Below are positions 1 through 15,000 of a DNA stretch of 64,000 nt, in pieces (positions within the stretch are counted from its first letter, which is position 1; each line of letters begins with the position of its first letter). The stretch is from positions 98,873-162,872 of the forward strand of contig NZ_OENE01000048.1 in NCBI RefSeq assembly GCF_900239495.1, in the 5' to 3' direction. The notes under the pieces are model-generated. The model searched no databases. It was not told the DNA's origin and saw nothing but the letters and a program-made list of their open reading frames with translations. A program made the position numbers and the translations under genes. This DNA comes from Tenacibaculum finnmarkense genomovar ulcerans. GTDB taxonomy: Bacteria; Bacteroidota; Bacteroidia; Flavobacteriales; Flavobacteriaceae.

Positions 1-3000
1 TTATCAGCAACAAAGGCTTTGATAAAATTCCCTGAATCACAAGTATAATTAGAAACGGCTTCTACTTCTAAATCAATAGCTTCTGTTGTTTGTGTAGCTA
101 AGGTTTCTACTGAACAACCTTCGTCTTTTCCTCGAACGCTAATTGAATACTTTTTTCCTGCTTCAATTCCTTCATCTTTACCTAATGTAATTAGATTTGT
201 ACTTGAATCAAATGGAGCTTCAAATTCATCTTCATTGTTTATACTGATGTAATAAGGCAGTGTTCCTCCTGTAACATTAACTGTTATGGTTGGTGTTGCA
301 TCATTAATACAAATTTGTTGAGTTATCGTTCCAGGGTTTATCTCTAAAACATTTGGCTCTTTAACAGTTACTTTTATTGGTGCTTTGTCGGGGTCTGGCG
401 AAATACAACCACGAATAACATCTTTTACCATTATATAATATTCTCCAGCAGGTAAGTTTGTAAACACACCACTTTGAACAAATTTATTTTCAGGATATTC
501 AGCGCTTGATGGAATGGTGTAAATATTATATTCATACTTTCCTTTTCCATTTTCATCTAAATTACCACCTGTTGCCGATGCTGTAATAACACCTGTACTT
601 CCACCATTACAGGTTACATGTTTCACTGATTTAATAAAAGGCTTTAATACTTCAGGTTCTTCTATTTTATGTTCACCTGTTACAGCAAAACATTCCTTGC
701 CAAACCTATTGATACTTTTAACTTTAATTTTATAGGTATTTACTCCTAAGCCTGAAAAAGTATTTGATGTTTGCCAGATTCCTGTAATTGGAAAACCTGC
801 ATTATTTAGTAATTGATATTCATAATTTCCAAAACCACCTGTTACTGTTGCCGATAACACTCCGTTGCTATCATCTTTACAAGTAATAAAACCTAAATCT
901 ACATTTAAAGTTGCTTTTAAAGGCACATATTTAGCAATTGTAGCGGTTGTTGTTGTTACACACTGCTCAGTATCTTTTACATAAAATGTATTTAACCCTG
1001 GGTTAAGCCCTGTAAAAGCATAAGTAGTACTTGCTGATGCTGTATAATTAATTCCATCGGTACTAAATTCGTATGGTGCTTTTCCGCCACCTGCTGTAAC
1101 CTCAACGCTTGCTGTTGAATTATTCTCACAAGTAATATCTTTTGTAATATTTACAGATGATATTATTACTTTATTAGGATCTTTAATTTCAACCTCAACA
1201 TTTTTTAAAGCTCCTGTGGTACAACCGTATTTATTATCAATCACTCTTATTTGATAATTTCCTGCTTGTAAGCCTGTAAAAATATTTGAGGTTTGCTCTA
1301 ATTCTAATCCACCTAATTCAGTCGGGTATTTTAAAATATAACTGTAAGCTCTTATTGAAGTGTCTTGCGTTTGCCCGCCACTAATTACGTTTACTTTAAT
1401 ACTTGCATTTTTTTCACCTTCACAAACATTATTTTTAACTTCAGTTTTCACAGTTAATTTTACTCCTTTCTCTAATACAAAATCAAACGTTGCTTCACAG
1501 TTATTAATATCTCTTACCGTTGCAGTATAGATTCCTTCTAGTAATTTCTCAAATTTATTATTTTTACTAAAAGGTTTTACTATACCTGCTGTTGCTTCTT
1601 CTAATTGATATTGGTAATTACCCCAACCGCCATCGGCTTTTAAAATAATAGCTCCTTCACCAGAATTACAACTGATAAACGTTACAATACTATCATCTAA
1701 AGTTAATTCAGGTTGCGTTTTTATCGTAAATTCTTCAGATAAAACATCACATCCAGGAGCATCGGTCATCGTTACTTTTACTTTATAAGTTCCTGCAGTT
1801 AAGCCTGAAATCATATTTTGAACTCCGCCTGTTCCGTTTCCTGTTATTGGAGCTGTTAATGAAGTTCCTGTATTATCTACAACTTCATAAGTATAAGCGC
1901 CTGTGTAATCAGCATCTGCAATAATAGTTTCAATATCTAAAGTTACTGTTGCCGTTGCAATTCCTGTTGCGTCAAAACAAGTTCTTTTATTACCACCAAT
2001 TTTGATATTAAATGTTGGTTCATCTTTTACAGTATGATTTGTTGTGAATATACAACCTGTTGCTGGGTTTGTAATTGTTATGTTATAAACATCAGGATCT
2101 AAACCTGTAAATGTTGCAATACCTGTTGCAGAAACAATTGTTTCTTGCTCATCATAAGTTGTGTTCGTTCCTTTTATCGTATAAATTAAGTTTGCGATAT
2201 CAAGGTCTGCTTTTACAGTAATTGTTTCTTTATTGGTACAATCTAATTTTTGAATTATTTTAATTTCTGCATCTCCTATTTTTTGAAAAGCACCAATAGC
2301 AACTGTTGTTGTTGCTGATGAACAATTTTGTGCATCGTAAACCGTAATTGTAACAGTTCCTGCTTTAATATCGTTATTATTATTAACAATATTAAAGATC
2401 AAATCATTTTCATCTTGTTCAATATCATCCGTAGCATCTAAAGGTGTTCCGTTATCGTACACAAATACGATTCTGTTAATATTTTGAACGCCTCCAGGAA
2501 CTGTTCCGCCTTTAATTGCATCTGTAACATTTACCGTTGCCATATTTGTTTGGTTAGCTCCTGTTGCACAAGAAAATTCTACTACCGAATTTTGAATTTC
2601 AACAATATCAATAGTAATTTCTGATTTTTCAACAATCGTTACATCTTCAGTTGCTATACAGCCGTTAGTTCCTTTTCCTGTAATAGTATAAGTTCCTGCT
2701 GATAATCCTTCAAATTTATTTGTTGTTAGATTGAAAGTTCCACTATATGCAATTGCATTAGTAGGATCCGATGTTATCGTATATGTTAAAGGATTAGCTC
2801 CGTTTGGAATATAAATAACGCCATCAGAACTTCCGTTACAAATATTATCAACAAGTTTTACTGGTTCAAAATCTGGTACTAATTTATCATCAACTATAAA
2901 ATCTTTTGTAATTGAATTACAAGATGCTACTATTGAATCTGTAATAGTTACGCTATAACTTCCCGCTTTACTGATACTAAAAGTTGGAGGATTTGTTCCT

Positions 3001-6000
3001 GTTATAAATGTAACTATGTTATTCACATCATTTTTATCAACAACTGAATAACTAAAACTACCACTTCCGCCTGTTACATTTATGATATACTCTGCATTTT
3101 CAGTAGTTGTTCCATCAGATTGACAGGTTAATTTACCTGGAGTTAAGCCTAAAGCAATATCAGGATAAACTGTTACGACATCTGCATTTACTGTTTCAGG
3201 AGTTCCGACACATCCTTTTACATCGTTTACGCTTACCGTATAATTTTCGTTATTATCTACAGATAAATTTTCAAAAGTATGTGTTAAAGAAGTTGTTTTA
3301 ATACTTTCTTCGATTCCTGCACTATCTTTTAATGTATAAATATACTCCCCTGAACCTCCTTTTGCGGTTACTTTAATTGCTGGTTTTGTATCTGAACAAA
3401 TATTGGCAATCATTTCCGTTTCAAAAGTAACTGGTTTTGGGTTTACTATAATTTGCTCTTTAGAATACACGTTGTCACATCCTAAAATATCTTTTACCTG
3501 AACTTTATAAGTTCCCTCAGGTAAGTTTTTAAAGATGTTATTGCCTTTATTATTTGCAAAATCATAAATAACATCAGCTCCTAAAGCATCTTTTACTGTA
3601 ATAGTATTTCCTAAATTATCTTCCAATTGATATTCATAATTACTTCCCCAACCGCCTGTTGCTGTTGCAGTAATTGTTGCATTGTTATCGTTATTACAAG
3701 TTATTTCTGATGAAATATCTGCTGTTACTTCTAATTTTCCATTTGGAGCATCTATAATTGTAAATACTTCGGATGTAAAACTACACGCTGTAGCATTATC
3801 AATATCTGTAATTTTCACAACATAACTTCCTGCTTTTAAACCTGAAATTTTAAGCGGGTTTGTTGTTCCTGTTGCTGGTTGTACATTTCCATCTTTTACT
3901 AATAAATTTCCTTCAAAAACTTCATATTCATACTTTCCTGTATAAAATTCTTGTGAATTTCCTTTTTGGACATCTATAACCACGCTTCCTGTTTCCGAAC
4001 CTGTACAAGTTGTGTTTTCAATACTAGAAGAAAGAACATTATAAACAGGTTCTTCAATTGTATAGGTTTTAGTTGTAACACAATTTTTTGTTATTGGATG
4101 CGTTACTGAAATTTCATATTCTCCTACTTGTAAATCATTAAAAGTTACTTCAAAAGGAGTCGCTGTTATTTCTTGTAAACTTGCAGTTCCTGTTCCATCT
4201 GCTTTTTTAATTTCAACTTTTATTGGATTCTGAACAGAAGCCTGAGCTTTTATTGAAACATCTAAATTATCTAATTTAACAGTAATACTTTGCTTATCAA
4301 CTTCACAAGTTGGTGTATGTGATATTTGAATATCGCTTGGTAATATCGGTGCAAAAGCAGGGATAGTAACTGTTTTTATATCTGAATCACAGCCTTGGTC
4401 GTCTGTAACTTTAATTTCAACTGTTCCTCCTAAAACATTATACGTTGTAAATGTAGAATCTAAAATTGGTGCTTCTGCTGTTCCGCCTGTTGGCGTAAAT
4501 ATAAATTCTACATTGTAATTTCCTGTTCCGCCTTTAATATCTGTTTTATCAACAGTTATCGTTGCCGCTGGGTTTGCTACATCACAAATATAAGTAACGT
4601 TCTGTATTGCATTTGCTCCAATTGTAACTTTATCTAATTGCTCAATTTCTCTAGTTTTAGTTGTCGGACATTTATTATCTCCTTTTGCTGTTATTGTATA
4701 AGTTCCTTCTGGTAAACCTGTGAAAGTTTTTGTTACTGCATCAAAAGTTTCTTGAGTTGAAGTTAAAGTTCCACCATTTAAACTTATTGTATATTCTATA
4801 TCCTTAATTCCGTTAGAAACTTCATCAGTAATTGTAATTACACCTGTTGCAGTTCCGTTACAGATTTTATCTGAAGGAGTTGCTTCAAAACTTGGTTTTA
4901 ATTTCGGTGCTATTGGTATTGTATTTGAAATCCCACAGTTTGAACCATTTTCACTAATAGTTACAGTATAAGTTTGTGGCGTTGTGTTTATGCTTGGAAT
5001 TGCAATCGTAAATATTTTACTCGTAACATTACCTCCTGATATTGAACCTGGATTTAATAGAGATGAAACACTATATGTATAATTTGATGTTGTACTCCAA
5101 TTTTTTAAAGTAACTGTAACTATTCCATTTGGAGATGTTGAACAATCAACGTTCTTTGTTTCTACTAATGTAAATTCAATATCAGGATTAATTGTTATTG
5201 GGTTTATACTTGTTGGGTTTTCTGTTCCTACACATAAATTAGTATCTGTTACGCTTACCGTATATACTGCTGCTGGTAAATTTGTAAATGTGTAATCTGC
5301 TGTAACTCCTGTTTGTGTTCTTACTATTGCAGGAATTGAATCATCTGTTAAAACATAAGTATAAGTTCCTGTTCCGCCAGAACCTGTTACCGTAATTTCT
5401 CCACCGATTTTATTATCACAAGATGTACTATTTTCTATTAGACTAAATGTAACAGGTATTGGATTTTCTACTTTTACCTCATCAACAGATTTAACATCAC
5501 AACCTAAAGCATCTTTTACGCTAACTTTATAAGTTCCTGCAGGTAAGTTTTCAAAAATGTTGTTGCTTCCGTTATTTGCAAAATCATAAATAACATCAGC
5601 TCCTAAAGCATCTTTTACTGTAATAGCAGTTCCCGAAGTATCTTCTAATTGATATTCATAAGAACTATTCCAACCGCCTGTTGCTGTTGCAGTAATTGTT
5701 CCATCTTCTTGCCCGATACAACTTACTTTTGTTGGTGTTCCTGTTACACTTAAATCATCTGTTGGTTCTTTAATTTCAAAGACTTTAGATATTGGCGAAC
5801 AATTTGGAGAAGCCTTCATCGTAATTTTAACGGTGTATCTCCCTGCTTTTAAATTTGAAATTGTTTCTTGTCCTGAAACATTTATTTTTTCTTTCTTAGG
5901 ACTAAATGAAACCCCTAATTCATCCAATACTTCATAATCATAAGCACCTGTATAAGGTAATGCTGTTCCTGTTTCTTTAATATTTAAAATTGCAGTTCCT

Positions 6001-9000
6001 GTATCTCCTTTACAAGATACATTTACAGGGTTTGTAATTACTGCATTATAAACTGGTGCAGCTTCTACCGTATGGAATGTTGTTGCATCACAACCTGTTA
6101 CTGCATCGATTACTGATATGGTATAATTTCCTGTTGGTAAATCTGTAAATTCTATTGGTGATGTTAATGGATTTACTTGAGTTGAATTATAAGTTGTTCC
6201 ATTATCATCTACAACTGTAATCTTATTTATCGTTCCTGTAAAACTTACTTTAATACTTTCATTTGCTAAACAAGTTATTGGAGTTTTCTGAGTTACTTTT
6301 AAATCTAAAATCGGTGCAAAAGCTGGAATTATTACTTCTTCTTCCGTAGATGAACATCCTTGGTCATCAGAAACGATAATTTTAACTTTTCCTCCTGAAG
6401 TGTTATCCGTAGTAAACGTAAAGTTTGAAATTGGTGCTTCTGCTGCTCCACCTGTTGGCGTAAACACAAATGCTACATTATAATTCCCACTTCCTCCTGA
6501 TAATTTTGTTTCATCAACTTTTATCGTTGCCATTGGATTTGTACAATTATATGCAACATCACTTATTGCATTTGCTTCAATTTTAACCTCATCTAATTGC
6601 TCAATTTCTATTTCATCAGGATAAGGAAATGTACAATCATTTGTTCCTTTTCCTGTAATTGTATAAAATCCTGCTGGTAAATTTTCAAAACTTTTTGTTG
6701 TAGTATTAAAAGTTCCAGTATAAGGAATTACATTATTAATATTCGGACTTATCGTATAAGTTAAATCATTAATTCCATTTTGTAATTCTGAAGTTATCGA
6801 AATTACACCTGTTGAACTTCCGTTACAAATCTTCGTTGTTGTTGCTTCTGGTACAAATTCTGGCTTAACAGATTCTTTAACTGTAAAATCTCTTGTTATT
6901 GGACAATTTCCTACTTTATCTGTAATTGTTATGGTATAATCTCCTGCTTCGCTTGTTGTAAAAGTTGGTGGAGTTGTTAATGTTGCTGGTGTAACTGTAA
7001 TAACCTTACTTGTATCATTTTTATCAATAACTGAATACGTAAAGTTTCCACTTCCGCCACTTACATTTATATTGTAAACGGCTTCTGTATTTGTATTTGG
7101 AAAAACTCCTGCTTGACATTTTAATCCTGTAACAAGTGTTGGCTCATTAAATACAATATCATCATAAATTTCTACGGCATTCGTACTTCCTGTTACTGTT
7201 CCATCACATAAATTCGCATCTTTTACGCTTACCGTATAATTTGCTTTTGATAAACCTGTAAATGTGTATTCTGTATCGGTTATAGTTTTTGTTTTTACAA
7301 CTCCTGAAGTTGTATTTGTTAAAGTATAAGTATAAGGAGGTTTTCCGCCTGCTAATCCTGATACTGCATCTTTTAAATCAACAGTAATACTTCCTGCGAT
7401 ATTTACATCACAAACCGTATCATCTTTAGTTACTATAAACTTAACTTCTGTTGGGTTTGTAATTATTATCGCATCAGTAATTTCTGAAATACACCCTAAA
7501 GCATCTTTTACTTTTACTTTATAAGTTCCATGAGATAAACCTGTAAATATTTTATTATTTCCATTATTTACAAAATTAATATCATTTGATAAAGCATCTT
7601 TTACAACAGTATAATTTGTTCCTGTTGCATCTTTTATTTCTAATTGATATTCATAACTACCCCAACCGCCTTTTGTTTCGGTTACAGTAATTGTTGCATT
7701 TGCATCATCTATACATTGTACTGCTGATGTTTCTTCTGCTTTTACACTTAAAACTGCTGGAGCATCTTCAATTTTAAAATCTATTGGAGTAACTGTACAA
7801 TTTTGAGGATTTGTACCTGCTGCTCCAATTGTTATATTAACTGTGTAATTTCCAGCTTTTAAATCTTTAATCTCAGTTAATGTTCTTACTGGTATTGTCC
7901 CTGTTCCTGTTCCTGTAATTGCAGTTACTAATGTAGCTCCTGTTATTGTATAATCATAATTTCCTGTATAATTATCAACATCAAATTTAATACTTCCTGT
8001 ACTTGAACCTACACAAGTTGTAGGTACTTTATCAGAAAGAAGAATAGTATAAGCAGGAATTTCTTTTACTGTATGAGGAATTTCATAAGTACAACCTGTT
8101 GCTTGTTTAACCGTTATTGTGTATTTTCCTACTGGTAAACCTGTAAATATTGTTCCTGATGCTGATGCTGTTGCTGGCGTTGAATTATAATTAATTCCAT
8201 TAGCATCTACGACTTTAATTTCCGTTGCAATTCCTGTAAAAGTTACTTCAATACTTTCATTTGTTGAACAAGTGATTGCTGTTTTTGGTATTGCTAATAA
8301 ATCTGCAATCGGTGTAAAAGCAGCTATTGTTGCTGATGTTGTTCCTTTACACCCTTGGTCATCATAAACAGTAATATCAACTGTTCCACCTAAAACATTA
8401 TCCGTAGTAAATTCAAAACTTGATGAAGCTGCTTGTGTTTCTATAGCTCCTCCACCGTTTGGCGTAAATACAAATTCTGCTTTTGTATAAGTTCCACTTC
8501 CTTCTGTTATGGCTGTTTTATCAACTTTTACAATTGCACTGTTTCTTGTGTTTCCTGTTGTACACGCAAACTCTGTTATACCTCCATTTGCTACCGTTGG
8601 TGTAGGTACTGTTATTGCTTTAAATTCTGTTATTATTATATCTTTAATTTCAGTTGTACAACCGTTAGTTCCTTTTCCTGTTACGGTATAGGTATTTGGT
8701 GGTAAACCTGTAAATTTATCTGTTCCGTTATAACTATATTCTATATTTGTTGGTACTGGTAATATCGTATATGTTAAAGCTTCAGTACTTATTAATGTTA
8801 TTGTTCCTGAATTATCCGTAGCACATTTACTATCGGTAAACGTATGCGTAAAACTAGGTTTTATCGGTTCTGATACTGTAAATGTTTTCTCTAATGTACA
8901 AGTAATATTCAGTTTATCAATAATTTTAATAGTATGATCCCCTGGTGTTAAAGTTATAGGTAAAGTAACCGTAGTTCCTATAATATCTACAGCTGGTAAA

Positions 9001-12000
9001 ACACCATCTAAACTATATTCATAATTTCCTGAACCTGTATTTACGGTTATAGTTGCTGTTGCATTATCCGCTGAATTATTACTAGTATCACAACTTGGTA
9101 CTGTTATGTTATCAATATCAAAAGTAATATCAGGATAAACATTAAATGTAGCAGTAGCAGTAGCAATACAACCGTTTGCATCTTTTACTGTTAATGTTTG
9201 ATTTAAACCATCAGTAACATTCATTGTATATTTATCCGTAGGATTTACAGGTGTAAAAGGAGCAGTAAAAGTTACGCCATTATCAATAGAATATCTATAA
9301 GGAGCTAATCCGCCTGTTGTATTAATATCAATAGTATTTACAGCTCCACAACTATTTACATTTACAATGTTAGTTGTTGGCTTTTCGCTTACTGTTAAGC
9401 TTACATTTCCTATCGTTTTTGTACAAGAATTTGGAGCAGGATTTGCATCTACAACTTCTATATCAAAGGTTACTGGTAATGCTTCATCTGTTACATCAGC
9501 ATGGGATACTGTTATGCTATTACCTGTTACGGTAGCAGTTGTAGCATTTACTAGATTAATTACCTTGTAAGTATAAGCTGCTCCTGTTGTTGCAGGAAGA
9601 CCTCCTGTTACATTTTCAATTAAAACCTTTCCATCAACAGAACAAGTAATATCGTTAATTTTCTTAAAAGTTCCGTTAATAGGTGCAATTGGTTCTATTT
9701 TAACATCCTGACTACCAAATATACAGGTTTTTATATTATTTTCTATTTCAAGATAATACTTCCCTTTTCCTAAACCATTTACTATAATATCAGTAAATCC
9801 TGTTTGTGGTTTGTCTATATATGAAGAAACTTTTACTCCTAAATTAGTTATTTCATCTCTTTTAAATAATGTCCAAGTAAAATCATTAGATAAATCACCA
9901 GAGTTATTATCTATTAAAAAAGTAATACTTCCATTATCGGTCGTTGCACAGGTTTGGTTATTTACAAGTCCTGTAATAGGCACACTCGGATTAAAATCTA
10001 CGTATAAATCTTCACTATTTTTTTCAATACATCCTCTAGAGTCTCTTACATAAAACACATAACTTAAACCTGGGGTTAAACCGTTATATGTTAAAGTTCT
10101 ATCCGCATCAATTACAACTCCGTTCTTATCAGTATTAATTAAATTATCTGCACTTTGCCATGCTGTTGGCGAGGTAATATCATTTATAGCAAACTCAAAA
10201 GGACCTACACCATTAATTGCCTGTACTGTTACAGAAAAACCTAAAGCACAATTTGCAGGGTCAGCAATAGGATCTACAATTAAACCACTTACATTAAAAG
10301 GTATTTCATACGAATTAAATGTTTCTATACATTTTACAACACCATTTTCTAATAATCGTATTACTGGGTACACTACAGTTCCTTGATTAATACTCGTAAA
10401 AACTGGAGATGTTTCCCAAGTAATCCCATTATCTTTACTATACTCAATTGCATAAGGAGATGCTACAGCTGTAATATTTTCAAATTTAAAACCAAATAGC
10501 GTTTCATTTCCTACAAAAGGCACATCACAATCAGGTAATATTGATGCTAATGTTGCCGTTAAAACTGGTGGAGTTACTAAATCAAAAGTTTTAGTATCTG
10601 TACAACCAAGGCTATCGATTATTTCAACTTCATAACCTGTTCCCCCAGGAATATCATTAAAACTAAAGGTAGATAAACTATGATTTGCTATGTTTTCTAT
10701 TAAAACTCCTGCATTATCTTTTAAAGTAATTGTATGTTCAATTTGCCCAGTATTTGCCGTAATTATACCACTTACATTTCCATTGGTAGTACATGTAGGG
10801 TTGTTCGGTGTTAAGGTAATTTCAACAGGCGTTATTGTTTTTATAATTACGTCTTCTACTATATATTGACAATTTTGAGCATCTTTTACATAAACGTCAT
10901 AAGTTCCTGCGGCTAAACCTGTAATTAGGTTTGTTGCTAAATATGTTCCTGCTGCTGGTGCTGTGGCATTTGCTGTTACTACTGAAAATTGATAATCTGT
11001 AGGAGTAACAACACCAGTACCACCACTTGGCACTACTAATATTTGTCCTGTCGGAGCTCCTGCTGGTGTACAACTTAAATCTGTTGGTGTTGCAGTAGCC
11101 GATAATTCAGGATAAATAGTTATTGTTTTTTCTAAAGAACAACCTCTTTCATCGATTATTTTTATTTTATGAACTCCTGGTGATAAACCTGTTATTGTAA
11201 ATGAAGTAGCTCCTGCAGGTATTGCATTTAAAGTCGTACCGCCATTTTGAGTATATTTCAATGCACCATTTCCTAGGACATTAGTAACCTCTATTGTTCC
11301 GTTGCTTCCATCGTAACACAATGCTTTTGCATCAAAACTTACGTCAATTTTAGCTTCAACTTCTATCGAGAAAGCCACTGACTCACAACCTTCTGAATCT
11401 TTTGCTTTAATCGTATAATTTCCGACTGCAACATCAGTAAATGTATTTACACCTGCTAATGTCGTTTCTTTTAAAGTAACTCCATCAAACAATTCATAAG
11501 TATAAGGAGTTCCGTTTCCACCACCCGCAAATAATGTTATGGTAGCACCTGTATTTGGGTCACAAGTAATTTCTTTGGTTACTTTTGTTAATGGACTTAC
11601 AACTACTGCTGTTGGGTTTGATAATATTTTAGTTAAAGTAACATCACAAGCTGTTGATGTTTCGTTTGTTGGGCGAACTTTTATTGTGTGAATAATATCA
11701 GGAGTCCCTGCATTAAATCCATCAATTATAAATGGGTTTGTATTCGCATCTTTCCATGTTGTTCCATCTGTAGAATATTCAAAAGATATTGGTGTTACTG
11801 ATGGAAAAGAAGCTGTTACTTCAATTTTACCATTCGTTTCATCTTTACACACAGGATTTGTTTGCCCTGTTATGCTTGCCGTAAATTCTTGATTTGCTGC
11901 TACAATTACATCAATATCTGTAAAACAATCACTTCCATAACCTACAGATACCGTATAAGAACCTGCATCTAAATCAGCAAAAATACCTGTTGCATTACTT

Positions 12001-15000
12001 GTTTTTGCAGTATCATCTAAAGTATAAGTATAAGCCGAATTAGAAGGCAATACTGTAATCGTTCCTTTTCCATCACAATTATAAGCTACCGATTCTGTTA
12101 ATGTTGGTGCTGTTGGTAATGGATTAATTGTAACATCGTTTAAAGATATTTCACAATTATTCGCATCTTTTACTTTAATATTATAAGTTCCTGCATCTAA
12201 ATTTGATACTGATGTTATTCCTGCTAATAACGATGTGTAATTTGCAGCAGTTGTAAGTTTATAAGAATAAGTATAAACACCTGTTCCTCCTTTAGGATTC
12301 ACACTTACAAAATCAATTCCTCCTTTTGTTGTTTTACAAGTAAAATGTATCGGCGTTGCTTCTCCAACTTTTTCTAATTTACCTGGAGCTTTAATTGTTT
12401 GAGTTGGAATTGTAGCAGTACAAGTATTTGCATCTGTAACAGTAATTTTATAAGTTCCATCAGCTAAACCTGCAATTGTATGTGTATTTCCTACTACAGT
12501 AACTGTTGCTGTTGCTGGAACTGCTGCCCCATTTAAAGTATAAGTATAAGTTGCTTTTCCTCCTGATATTTCAAAAACAACACTACCAGTTTCACCATTA
12601 CATTTTGGTTGTATTGGCGTTTTTGCTGTTGCTGTTAAATCAGGGATTTTAGTTATTTCTTTTGATATTTTAAATTCACAATAATCAGTTCCTAAAGTTC
12701 CTGTTCCGTTATTATCTCTTACATAAACATCGTATTTTCCTTTGGATAAACTAACTGTTGTTAGTGGATTTGTTATTGCTATAAAAGTAGTAGGTACAGG
12801 ACTTCCTTCAGCTACAACGGCATACACATAATTTGCTCCGCTTGCACCTGCGACACTTGCTATTGTTAAAGTTCCATCCTTACAGGTTTCTTGTGTTGTG
12901 CTTAGTGTTGCTGTAATTTTTGCATTAATTGTAATGTCTTTTACTTCCAATTCACAACCAAAACCATCTGTTACAGTTACGGTATAAATTCCTGCGGATA
13001 AATTAGGAATTGTATGTGATGTTCCTGTTATATTTCCTCCTCCTGTTGATGTTCCAGTTAAAGCAAAACTATAAGTTCCGTTTCCTTTGGTAACATCTAG
13101 TGTAATTGACGCATCATTTCCTGTATGACAAGCTGATGCTGTTGCTGTAAATTCAACATCTTCTTTATCAGCAATAGTTACTTCAAAAGGTGCTGATGGA
13201 CAATTTTCTTTATCTTTTGCTACAACATAATAAGTTCCTGCAGCTACATTTGTAAATGTAGTTGTCGTTGTTTTTACTGGAGAATATGAAGCTTTTGCAC
13301 TATTTAATAATTCAAAAGTATAAACTGCTCCATTTCCGCCACTTGCTGACGGTGTTATCGTACTTGTTGTTGAAGTACACGTAATTTTTGTATGCGGTGC
13401 TTTTGTAACTTTTACTTCCGTTGGGTTTGTTAATATTTTAGTTAAAGTAACATCACAAGCTGATGGCGATGTTTTTCCTGTTGGACGAACATTTATCGTG
13501 TGAGCAGTAGTTCCTACATTAAATCCATCAATTGTAAATGGGTTTGTATTTGCATCTTTCCAAGTTGTTCCATCCGTAGAATATTGAAATTCTGTTACAG
13601 CCACCGAACCAAAAGAAGCCGTTACTTCAATTTTACCGTTTGCTTCATCTTTACACACAGGATTTGTTTCTCCTGTTATGCTTGCCGTAAATTGCTGATT
13701 TGCTTTAACCTCAACAATAATATCCGTAGAACAATTACTTCCATAATCTACAGAAACCGTGTGAGAACCTGGTGCTACAGCTGTAAATTCTCCTGTATTA
13801 TTAGTTGTTGTTTTATCTTTATCTAGCATATAACTATATGCTGTTACTGGTGTTGGTGCAACTGTAGGTGTTGGTGCAACTGTAGGTGTTACTTTAATAG
13901 TTGCTGTTCCATCACAATTATAGGTAATTGCTGTAGGGTCAAAAGTTGGTACAGCTGGTAATGCTTTTATTGTAATTGGATTTGTAACTGTGTTTAAATC
14001 TAAAGAACAACCTTCAGAATCGACTACTTTCGTTAAATAATCTCCTGCCGATAAATTTGTTACTGTAACCGTATTTGTATTATTTCCTAAAACTGGTGTG
14101 AAATTTGCATCAGTTGTAAGTTTATAATAAAAAGTATAATTCCCTGATAAATCTGGTGTTCCTCCCGTAGGATTTGTAAACGTAATACTTCCTCCTGATA
14201 CGCCACAAGCTAAATCAGTAGGCGCAGCTTTACCATCTTTTAATACTGATGGAACTACAATTTCTTGGGTAGAAGCTGCCGTACCTGTACAAGTATTAAT
14301 ATCTTCTACAGTAATTGTATAAGTATCTGCAACTAAATCTTTAAATTCATAGTTTAATGAATTTCCTGTTTGTGGTTGTACTGATGTTGTTCCCAATAAA
14401 CCTGTTAAAGTTACTGTGTAATCTGTTGTTCCTCCTGAAACTGTTACATTTATTATTCCTTTGTCAGTGCTACATTTTGGTTGTATAGCCGTTACTGTTT
14501 CTACTTTTAAGTCTGGAATTTTAGTTACTTTATTGGTCGTAAATATTGCTTGACAATAATCCGTACCTAAAGTTCCTGTTCCTCCATTATCTCTTACATA
14601 AATATCCCAAATTCCTGCGGTAATTGTTGTAGGTTTTGTAGCACTAAAACTTGTATCTGCTGGAACTCCTGCTCCACTAATTACAACCGCATAAACATAA
14701 TTTGTATCTTTTCCTCCTGATGCTGTAATATCTAATATTCCATCTTTACAAGTTTGCTGTGTTGTTGTTGCTGAAACTGTTAAGTTCTCATTAATTATAA
14801 CATCTTCTGTTTCTGAACAACCAAAACCATCAGTTACAGTTACTTTATATGTTCCTTTTGATAAACCAGAAATTGTATGTGCAGTTCCTGTTACACTTCC
14901 TGTTCTTATTATTGATGTTCCATCATGTACACTAAAAGTAAAATTAGCATCGTTTCCTGTAATACCTGTAACTTCAATTTTTGCATCACTTCCTTTATGA

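Noticed and set aside
1490-9360. CRISPR-like regular repeats
   Set aside because: The periods are about 280 bp and 2 kb, multiples of three, inside a coding frame with SprB-type protein repeats; no short palindromic repeats, leader or cas genes.
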